64,000 nucleotides of DNA from contig OX335653.1 in NCBI GenBank assembly GCA_946894095.1, forward strand, positions 7,693,001-7,757,000, given 5' to 3'. Source of the stretch: Incurvaria masculella. Its lineage: Eukaryota; Arthropoda; Insecta; Lepidoptera; Incurvariidae. The translations under genes were made by a program, and so were the position numbers. Shown here piece by piece: positions 56,116-64,000 of the stretch; within the stretch, counting starts at the first letter, position 1, and every line of letters starts with the position of its first letter. The notes beneath the pieces were generated by a model that searched no databases, was not told where the DNA came from, and saw only the letters and a program-made list of their open reading frames with translations.

Positions 56116-56589
56116 CACAGTGCGTTTATTAATTTAAAATGCAATTATTATTTAATAATGAAATAACTTTATAATGTTTTTGTTAAGATGACAAACACAT
56201 GCATTGTATAAGAGCATGTAACTATGTAAATAGATATAGCGTGTGTCGTGTAGAGCGTAGCAGCACATAAAGCACTGACATTGACCTCGTCGTAAAGCAC
56301 CGTTACGCTATCGAAAGTGCTATGCGGCAATGCGGTTGCCTTTTAATTTTTAAAACCAACAAACCTTGTTTTCTTTTGGCATTATACGAAAGTGCTTTCA
56401 TAGGCTGGTTTTAAGCCTTCTTACATCTGTTTCTGGGCAGAGATATATGAATTTTAATTGTAGACAGATTTGTATTGTAAATTTTCGATACAAAATCTGA
56501 AACACCTATCTAACTATTAGGTAACGCTCCATACAGGCAAATACATTATTTTTCTAACGGTTGAGTTAAGAAATCAATGATTGCCTACC
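56116..56589. other. AT-rich non-coding stretch
   Basis: Nothing recognised. Confidence 0.3.
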
Positions 56590-56900
56590 TGCCGTATCAT
56601 ATTTCTCTAATCGCATCGATTCTCAATTCGGTTTCTCTGACGTGCACCAAGTCTCCAGAGAGAACGCGCGTGGAATGAACTCGCTGCAGCTGCACTCTGC
56701 GCGGCCATCTTGTTTCCCACACAAAACACTATCAGCGCATGCGCGAGGCGCTCGGTCGTTTCTCTCTCTCGCCTTGCACTGGAGTATCGCCGTCTCGCCT
56801 GCATCGGCCGCTCTCTGCATTGGGATTGTGTCTGGACGCATGCGCGTACTGTCAATGTCAAATCAATTTCTGGAAGGTGCCATAATAGGCGGAGGCTGTC
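56590..56900 (-). promoter_or_regulatory. Promoter-like CpG island with possible first exon
   Basis: Two NRF1-like sites (gcgcatgcgc at about 56737 and gcatgcgcgtac near 56838) and a YY1/short-leader motif lie in a GC-rich block. The motif reads caagatggccgcgc on the minus strand, at about 56699-56712. On that strand the ATG of this motif opens KMAAQSAAAASSFHARSLWR and the frame ends after about 33 codons. A donor-like cag/gtaggc follows at about 56590. This arrangement (NRF1, then YY1 at the start site, then a short first exon and donor) is typical of a broad TATA-less promoter. The transcript would leave toward lower coordinates. No second exon was found. Confidence 0.4.
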
Positions 56901-57369
56901 TGTCGCCACCGCATCCCAGTTATATTTGCGGAACTTCGTTCTTATTAAGACCTTCTTTTTTTTTAACACATTAGTAATGTAGGAATGATTTTCACTAAGC
57001 CTTAACTTCAGCCTTATACATTTAGGTTAGAATATATGAAACCTTTAAAATACCTTTAAGTACATTTAAAATATTTTTTAAACTGATAAAAAAATACTCC
57101 ATCGTGTGTCATTGTATTTAACGTATTTGTTTGCTTCTTTAGGTACTTATTTAACTTTGTACGAAATTACGAAAATGTTTTTAATGATTTTCATATAAAA
57201 AATAAATACATATATGCTTACGTTATTTCACTTGATGAACCAAATGTATTTTGAATTTTAAATTCATCTTGAATCACGCAAGCCTTTTATATATATTCAG
57301 TCACAATTTTACCAACTCCACTTTAACTTTACCTTATTGACTTTACGGTTCAATTTTAAAAGCGTTCAG
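56901..57369. other. AT-rich non-coding stretch
   Basis: Nothing recognised. Confidence 0.35.
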
Positions 57370-57560
57370 CGCTCTCGCAGCCAAGTCGTTCATCATAAGC
57401 TATCAGGAGGGAACACTCGACGGAGTGGCCTCGTAACTCATGGCTTCATTAGCTTTTAGTTTCTTATGCAATCGTCTACAGATTCATCGGGATACGCTGG
57501 CGGAGACTCGAACGGAATACGGAACGTGGAATAAGTGTGGGAGATTCGGGATATTTTGAA
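57370..57560. promoter_or_regulatory. GC-richer block
   Basis: Complex block with ttatgcaatcg (POU/CEBP-like) and cgctggcggagactcg. No coding frame. Candidate regulatory block. Confidence 0.25.
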
Positions 57561-58019
57561 ATAACTCTAGCTTTAAGGTATATCTTCTGAAATGAATTTG
57601 AATTTGAAAGGATTCGACTTTTCTTGTATATGTAACCTAGGTTATGAGAGGAATGTATAATATCTATATTGATTACAATATAACTAGATGACTGTATGTA
57701 TAGGCATGTGAATTCAATGTTGATGTAAATGCTTCGGTTATTCCTAATTCACAGAGCCATAATGTAAGCGACCCAATTAGTGTCCCTGAATTATGCATGA
57801 ACAGATGTGGGGGTAATTTGCATAGGATTAAAGTACCTAAAGGTTTTTTTTCCGTTTAACTTTGATTGCAAATTATTAAATACTATTGCAACAGGATGCA
57901 ATTAAATTTAACTGGATATGACTTTTAATTTCCATTAATTTGCGGATCTATTTACGAATATTATATATTTGCTATTTGACATCAACCATAGATGTACGAT
58001 GAGTAATGAAGTTTTTCTG
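57561..58019. other. AT-rich non-coding stretch
   Basis: Nothing recognised. Confidence 0.35.
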
Positions 58020-58370
58020 GTTTTCAGATATGTATCCATGTCATCACGGAAAAAAGGTAAGCGCATTTTTACAGCAGCCTTGTCGAGCCGGCCCGAACGG
58101 GATGTCAGCCTCACAGTCCTAGAACCGAACCTCATTACTTCCTTATTACCGCCATCTATCGTCGACGGCTTCATTCATGACGCGAAACACATCCAATTTT
58201 CTCCCACCGCCATTTATTGATATTGACTTGCGGGCGGCCTCCAAATGCTCGTATGGTATTTTCTCCGCCACTTATTATCATCAGACCTAACGCTAGATAA
58301 GCTCCCGAAGCTGAGTAAATTGGAGCACCGTACGTGACCCGGCGGCGGTCGGCTGGAAAAACAAATGGTT
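58020..58370. promoter_or_regulatory. Complex GC-richer block with splice-like 29-nt segment
   Basis: A pyrimidine-rich acceptor, tctggttttcag, ends at 58027 and a consensus donor, aag/gtaagc, lies at 58054-58059. They enclose 29 bases that could be a micro-exon. The following 300 bases hold ccatttattgatattgac (Hox/homeodomain-like) and gccatctatcg, with overlapping frames on both strands (83 and 79 codons). Conserved non-coding element or exon of an unrecognised transcript. Confidence 0.25.
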
Positions 58371-58517
58371 ACCTAACCACCTATACACATGCCTATAGTT
58401 TTTACCTATCATATTTTAAGGGGGATTGCGATGACAAGCATGGTATGAAACATAATTGAGTACTTTACTGCTCACATCAATAATATCAGTACCAAATAAT
58501 AGAAATCGATGCATTCA
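58371..58517. other. Non-coding spacer
   Basis: Nothing recognised. Confidence 0.3.
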
Positions 58518-58675
58518 GGGCTTTTTCACCTACTGCTGATTAGCTTAATCGCCACATATTAAGGGCTTTTCTTAGCAGCTTGCAATCAATACCAGTACAA
58601 GATTATCAGCACTTTAGTAATAAAGGCCCTTTAAGTGCCGATCATATAAAATTTAGCACTTGGTGAAAACCAGGC
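58518..58675 (-). mobile_element. MITE-like element, copy 2 of 2
   Basis: Opposite-orientation copy of 33098-33254, with ends gggctttttcacc and ggtgaaaaccaggc. The internal text cagcactttagtaataaagg pairs with the other copy. It is 158 bp long, essentially the same as its partner. Confidence 0.65.
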
Positions 58676-59029
58676 TAATCTTGTAATATTTGGATAATTT
58701 ATAAATGTAGATAGATGATTTATCAGAGACTGTCAAATGGTATAAATGTATAGGATTTTGGCTGTATTTTTTTATTATAAACGATCAAACAAAACGCCGA
58801 AAAATACTGCACAATGTAGGTTACAACAAAAAAAAGTTCAATTAATTGATTTTATGTATCTATCGTTACATGCTAAACGAGCAAAGTCGAGCGGAAGGAC
58901 TGATCGAAAAAAGACGAGTTTATGTCATAATCGACGAACCGTCGCATTTGCATTTTAATCAAAGCATTCCAGAAGAATGGGACCAACAAAGGTCGGACCC
59001 ACCTTTGAGATTTTTTCTCATTCTCGCCG
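58676..59029. other. Non-coding stretch
   Basis: Overlapping frames on both strands (65-103 codons) lead into the next GC-rich block. None is recognisable. Confidence 0.3.
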
Positions 59030-59210
59030 GCACGAGTAGGTAGTCTCTCGCTTCGATGGAAACGTTTCGTATGCGAGGTTGATTCATTCCCCCGTCGACT
59101 TCTCCTTGTTTCCCCCCTCGCGCCGCCCTCACCCCGCCGCGCCATAGCGATTCGACCATTTGATCGGCACGTGACCGCAGCCACCGACGCGGCGATGAAA
59201 TTTCTGAAAA
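59030..59210. promoter_or_regulatory. GC-rich island
   Basis: Contains cctcgcgccgccctcacc and ggcacgtgaccgc (E-box). No recognised coding content. Candidate promoter or enhancer. Confidence 0.3.
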
Positions 59211-59935
59211 TAATGCGAATATGGATCTTGAGCTTTCAGGAGTGATCATCGATGAGAGGAATTTCATTGCTTTTTACTGTGCTGTAAAATTCTACCTGCG
59301 TTCGGAGGCCACTGAAACGGAAAGGTTTCCGTACTTTGGGGAAAAGGAGTGAATTTTCTTTGGCAATGCTGGAGCTCTGAGTGTTGTGATAAATCCATTG
59401 AATTTGTTGGTAGAAAAAGGTGTTAATAATTAAGCTCTTTTTTCTAAACAAAGCCGGCAACACATCATGTATTCCAATCACAATTGTGATGAAATACTGC
59501 TGTATATGCACGTATTGTGATTAAATATATAATCCCTAAACAAAATGATAACTCCTTTACACTAAGTGGGCGAGAACAATACTTATATATTTTTTTTACA
59601 TGCGAACTATATATTTTTTGCAAACATACCAGCTGCAAACATAAAAAGCAGTACATTTAGATGTACATCGCTCACACATTCCCAAACCTTGATCAAATTA
59701 AATTCTAGTAAGAATGGTGACGACAAAACGCGACTGGCTGGCCTGAGACGTGGCATGCTTATATATCGAGTAACTGGCAACTGTATCAGGAGCTTATTTA
59801 AATGAACTGTCCGGGACCTTCATAACTTTGTGGATAAAGATTTTTATCCACCTCCAATTTTACCGGGGCCTCGATGCGCGCATTTGTTTTGCTCAGGTTG
59901 AGCTTGACAAGTACGTCCGGTGGTTGGTATGATTG
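59211..59935. other. Non-coding stretch
   Basis: AT-rich with no recognised gene. A 91-codon minus frame at 59236-59511 has no family resemblance. Confidence 0.3.
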
Positions 59936-60215
59936 AGTAGGTATACCTACAGGGTTGAGGGCACAGAGGGTAGATGCAGGGGTAGGCGAGGGGCAGGAGA
60001 AGTGTGGGGGGGTGGGGGGCGACAGCCGCACGGGAACAGTTTACCTTGTTTACCGGCTTCATCTCAACTCGCATCCGCAACACAAACAAGAAAATATTGT
60101 CATCCCCGGCGCGTATTATATCTACCTACACCTTCCCGCGAGCGCTGCTCGAACGCGCAAATGTCTCGGCACCGGTCTGGAGATACCGTGCACCATCCTG
60201 AACCAAGCGATGTAG
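59936..60215. promoter_or_regulatory. GC-rich island with G-tract
   Basis: Has gtgtggggggtgggg-type G runs at 60002-60019 and a forkhead-like ttgtttacc at 60047. Three plus frames are open in different phases at once, a sign of base composition rather than coding. Confidence 0.3.
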
Positions 60216-60870
60216 GAAGAGTAATTTTTAATATCCTTAAATATTAAGATCGTAAAGTTTTCAAGTGTTTCATAATGTAGGGTACACAGTTCGAATAAAG
60301 TTAAATACTTTCTAATAATTGTTCTAAAAGCGTATTTGACATCATGACAATTTGTTGCCAAAGTACAAAAAAAGTACAAGGTATTTAAACAATAATCAAG
60401 CTCATTTTTAGGTTATTTTAGCAAACTATATCTACTGTCATTGGTTATGACTCTCTTCGTTTTATCTTTGCTTTATATTTTGCATTTACTAGGATATGCG
60501 CATGCATTTTTTTAATTCGATTTTAAAATTGAAAGTCTTAAATACTTTATTTCTACTCGATATAATTTACTATGGTATGAGCCCAAAAAGTAAATAAAGA
60601 ATTTGAATTAGAATTTAAATCTGTAATTTTACGATGATAAAAACAATCAAAACAAATTTAGATCTCTTTTAAAAGCTCCTATTATTTGTTATAAAAAAAA
60701 CCTTTTTTAGTCTTATCCATGTCCCACATTATTATTTTTTTAACATGCTACGTTGCAACCATTTAGATAAACGCTAAGTACTATTTCTGATGATACATAT
60801 GAATAACAATAATTCTAAAATAATACAAGAATAAATCGGTTCTTTACACACAAATTTTAATTAGGCTCTT
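60216..60870. other. AT-rich non-coding stretch
   Basis: Nothing recognised. Confidence 0.35.
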
Positions 60871-61200
60871 CCCAGCTTTTCCGTTCCGGTTACCATGACA
60901 GACAGGCGAAGTTAGATTTCGCCAACTGTATCTTTACAGTGATCTTCGGGCGCAGATCGTGTGGCGCGGGCGCTTGTATTACATTGGATGAGAACAAACG
61001 CTGGGTATTGTTTGGACAGAACTCGTCCCTGATTACATTTGGGCATATTGCCCCGCCCGAAGCCCGATAGGCCGCGCTGGATGTCGGCGGAGCCTTCATA
61101 TCTCTCTGGTGGTTTGGCGAGCGGAATTCGGAAATAAAAACCGATATTTTTAGGTCCATTACAATCCCTGCCGTTGCTCCCAATAATAAAAGGGACTTGA
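60871..61200. promoter_or_regulatory. Complex GC-richer block
   Basis: Contains gccccgcccgaagccc and several CG-rich words, ending in ataaaaaccgatatt. A 97-codon minus frame covers it without recognised domain. Candidate conserved regulatory block. Confidence 0.25.
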
Positions 61201-61424
61201 TCAGAGAGTGGGTATAGGAATGGATTTGCTTTAATACTAATACGATTTTTTACCGTACGTTGAGCTAAAATTCTAAATTTTTTTTTTATTATGTTTGTTT
61301 AAAGTCGTATATCAAATAAAATATAAAAGTCGTAGTTATTTTGTTAAATTGACAAATCCAAAGTTGAAGCATTGTAATCAGATTTTGAAAATAATCTGAA
61401 AATTTTTTTTGTACGTGATGTATT
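61201..61424. other. AT-rich spacer
   Basis: Nothing recognised. Confidence 0.35.
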
Positions 61425-61722
61425 TTTAACCGTTTTCAAAAAAGGAGGAGGTTCTCAATTCGTCTGTATTTTTTTTATGTTTGTTACCTCAGAACTTTCG
61501 CCCGGCTGAACCGATTTTGATGATATTTTTTTTTATTTAAAAGCTGGTGCTTCCCGTGTGGTTTCATTACAATTTGGTCTAGTTCTCACAATGATATCCA
61601 TAAAATAATCATATACATGGAGGTGAAGAAATAACTTATTTCTTCACCTCCATGATCATATAAGTCTTAAATTGTATTAAGTATGTGCGGTTACAAATGG
61701 ACGAATAACTCAATATAATGAA
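61425..61722 (-). repeat. Dispersed repeat of the 50274 family, with nested insertion
   Basis: Minus-strand copy of 50274-50535: aaccgttttcaaaaaaggag, then gctgaaccgattttgatgat and gacgaataactcaatataat. It is longer than its partner because of the 47-bp insertion at 61616-61662. Confidence 0.75.
61616..61654. mobile_element. 39-bp perfect hairpin with 8-bp flanking duplication
   Basis: Arms of 19 bases (catggaggtgaagaaataa and its exact reverse complement) flank a single C. The octamer atcatata is present on both sides (61608-61615 and 61655-61662). The homologous repeat at 50274 lacks the hairpin and has a single version of this site. Confidence 0.8.
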
Positions 61723-61960
61723 AAAGAGTTTAAGAGTTTACGAGAGCTATGTTTAAGAAAATTTTATTTGTAATTTGCGGTTCAATTTCTGTTTATCTTA
61801 CCGCGAAGGATAATTTGTCGTTTTATTTTGCCAAGCTAATGTATTTTTGTCAGAAAATAATTAAAGTTATCCGGATATTTAGTTTTCAAAATAACCACGT
61901 AAGGACAAATTAGGTAACTCCTTTCTCGATTCGTTTTTACAGATAATTTAAAATCCGGGC
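61723..61960. other. AT-rich spacer
   Basis: Nothing recognised. Confidence 0.35.
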
Positions 61961-62335
61961 CACATCATTGGATGAAGCAAAGCGAAAAATGAAACTCTGG
62001 ACATGTTTCATTAACATAACGGCAACCTCCGCCCAACGGGACGTGTTGTGTCGCGCATCAGCGAAATTTATTACGCATGTTCAAGCGAATTCAGATAATG
62101 ATTCCGCTGATAATCAAGCTACGTCCTTACTGAAGGCTGCTTCACAATTGTCTTGAGCGAAAATAACTTCTACCCGTGCGTATTTTCGGCCGAAAGTCCC
62201 GTGATAAGTGTATTTGGTGAAATCAGCATAAGTTAACCACTCCGCCGAAGATGGGCTCCGTTGAATATTGCGAACCTTATTTATGTCCACTCGATCCTTA
62301 GAGACTTTTTCCACGCGCTCCATGATTTTTGGTCA
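61961..62335. promoter_or_regulatory. Complex block, candidate conserved element
   Basis: Higher-complexity DNA with cgaaatttattacgc (Hox/Abd-B-like core), gataatgattccgctgat and cttttcggccgaaag-type words. A 62-codon plus and a 69-codon minus frame overlap and are not recognised. Candidate enhancer. Confidence 0.25.
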
Positions 62336-62609
62336 ACAAATTAAGAGAGTCGTAAGTTCCTAATATTAATTCTCAAGTGAAATGTTAAATTGCAGTTGAA
62401 TATTCATTTCCTACTATAATGAATAATACCAACATTTTCTAATATTGAACTTAAGATAACATGGTTGTTATCAAATTAGAGTAATTAGCAAAATTAAAAT
62501 AAACATACAAGGTACTGAGATGCTCGGGAGACGTATATACAATTGAAATAGCATTTCAAGTATGTTTGTTAGTTCAGTTAAAACATGTTTTCTTAATTAA
62601 TATGATACG
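62336..62609. other. AT-rich spacer
   Basis: Nothing recognised. Confidence 0.35.
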
Positions 62610-62742
62610 ATATAATCGATCGTAAAGCAAGGACACATTAATTAAAGAAAGAGCGCTTTAACTACTTTATGAATATAACGCAAGGCAAGAACGAAACCAG
62701 CAAAACATACCATTCGCGGGTATTGCGTCTATCAATTTTGCC
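62610..62742 (-). repeat. SINE-2 copy (tRNA-derived)
   Basis: Plus-strand text caaggacacattaattaaag, then tatgaatataacgcaaggc and cataccattcgcgggtattg matches 5651 and 25762. The tail side is shortened near 62610. Confidence 0.65.
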
Positions 62743-63075
62743 ACCTGCCATGCACCCATAATTTAATCTTTCTTATAGTTTCTGCTCCCGTAATCAATGC
62801 CTCCTATAATGCAGATATTTACTGGAAAGATTGATCATTCAAACATAATTCCATCATTACCAAAACCGTATGGTAAGTGTTAAATCGCAAATGCTTTGTA
62901 TGTTATAACTGTAGAAACATTTTATTGGTTTGGTCGTAGATATCTAAGTTGGACTTTGTTTTGCTATGTAAGCTGATGATTTTCCTAAATATTAAAAAAA
63001 TATCAACCCGCTAACAATATAAAAGTAAAGTATCGTCATTAGATGGCAGCGCGTTTACAATTTTAGCCTCTACAG
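62743..63075. other. AT-rich stretch with CTCF-like word
   Basis: No gene seen. At 63040 the text tagatggcagcgcg resembles the insect CTCF core, a single-site observation. Confidence 0.25.
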
Positions 63076-63245
63076 TTGAAATAGCCGGAAGGATTTGCTA
63101 GGGCCAAAATCACCACAAGGCGTGTCAATACGCTGCGCCTCGCCTCGCCCCGCTGCCCCCACTCTGAGGCGACCCGGGGTCCCGGGTACCCTTCGCTCCG
63201 ACCGACGACGACGCCGCCGCCTATAACGGTATGGTATAGTCTGTG
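63076..63245. promoter_or_regulatory. CpG-rich island
   Basis: Dense CG and C runs (ctcgccccgctgccccc, gacgacgacgccgccgcc) and the palindrome acccggggtcccgggt near 63171-63187. No long frame. Candidate promoter or enhancer. Confidence 0.3.
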
Positions 63246-64000
63246 GAGAGAAGTCAGTTACATTTAATTTTTAGGTGGAAATAAGACTATTTTTAGCAAT
63301 GTTATAAATGAGATTTTCTTGAGAACCATTTATCGTTTTGAAATAAAACAAATATTAAAATATAAATTTCAATATTCTTCAGAATGATTGTTTTTTTATA
63401 TTTTCGGTCAGCCATAAAAACCACGTATTTTTCATGCATTTAAAGGCTCTGGCTGCTCTGAATCTGGCTTTTATTTCCTATGGCGAGTCTTGTTTCCGCC
63501 CAAGTAGTGTTCAATATTCAACAAAAGTAAGGGCAAGGGGTGTTGCGTGCTGCGAAGATTGCAAGGTTAACTGCAACAAAATAAATCAAGCAACCAGTTA
63601 CTATAAATTCTAGTGTCTTTAAAGCTTAATTTTGGAAAATGGGATTAGCGAGGTCAATTTCCCTATATCAGGATGATTTAAATGAAATATTAAATATCTT
63701 TAAGATATTTGGGCAGTAATGAAAAACATTAAGTTTATACATGACTATGATTTATTTAGATGTTTCAGTTTTTTCATTATTAAGTATTCCCCGTAGTTTC
63801 TGGTCTTGCCCACCATCTGGACTTGCCTTGAATCAAGGAGCGGACGGCTGAACCAAAACTCATGATTTTCATTTGTATTATCTACTCGTATCTTGTACGT
63901 TCCTGAATCGTTTATTTCTCATCAAGTATCGAAGACTAGCGTTAAGTTAATAATTAATGCTAATAAACAATAAGGGTGGCTGTTTCTTTCGTTGTTGTTC
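63246..64000. other. AT-rich non-coding stretch to window end
   Basis: Nothing recognised. Confidence 0.35.

Noticed and set aside
59933..60247. Overlapping 104-, 86- and 65-codon frames as genes
   Set aside because: Three phases open at the same place reflect GC-rich composition. None has a domain.
1..64000. CRISPR array, prokaryotic operon or phage
   Set aside because: No regularly spaced direct repeats with unique spacers and no dense same-strand coding. Base composition and repeats are those of an insect nucleus.
1..64000. Integrated viral sequence
   Set aside because: No frame resembles viral replication or structural proteins. The only reverse-transcriptase-like pieces have the C-terminal pattern of non-LTR retroelements.

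Overview
The window looks like AT-rich insect DNA, most likely from a moth or butterfly (Lepidoptera). The evidence is the absence of operon-like coding, a (TTAGG)n tract, a 1.3-kb mariner element, and several dispersed repeats whose 3' ends carry motifs common in lepidopteran genomes, such as 'acggaaccctaaaaa' and 'ctcgcacttggccgg'-type tails. No complete host protein-coding gene could be recognised. The only long, clearly coding reading frame is a mariner transposase (48281-49313), broken once by a 7-bp insertion near its start. The other supported coding sequence is a 5'-truncated LINE reverse-transcriptase C-terminus (54598-54960, minus), plus three or four weaker fragments of the same kind.

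Layout. The first 19 kb is AT-rich DNA with short GC-rich islands (about 0.33-0.56, 6.5-6.7, 8.0-8.3, 8.7-9.0, 10.2, 13.1-13.3, 17.8-18.1 and 18.9-19.1 kb) and a few old repeats. From 19.4 to 30 kb there is a dense set of SINE copies, including a tail-to-tail pair at 23.4-24.2 kb and a nested pair at 29.1-29.7 kb. From 30 to 48 kb there are MITE-like palindromes (33.1, 36.4 kb), LINE fragments, repeat tails and more islands. From 47.6 to 54.9 kb lies a mobile-element cluster: repeat tail, mariner, foldback with telomere-type repeats, a dispersed repeat, SINEs and a LINE. From 56 to 64 kb there are more GC-rich islands, one of them promoter-like (56.59-56.90 kb, minus strand), and a 39-bp perfect hairpin flanked by an 8-bp duplication (61.6 kb).

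The most interesting system is a SINE superfamily with at least sixteen copies or fragments. All share one body and tail, but the heads are of two kinds. One is a tRNA-type head with clear A and B boxes (best at 29293-29700). The other is composite: a tRNA-like A box, then a stretch resembling the internal promoter region of 5S rRNA, then a tRNA-like B box (best at 23781-24159 and 53621-53982).

The GC-rich islands, some with homeodomain-, GATA-, YY1- or NRF1-like motifs, make this look like a long intron or intergenic regulatory region. That reading is an inference that needs cross-species alignment. All coordinates of repeats are eye-aligned and may be off by about 10 bases.
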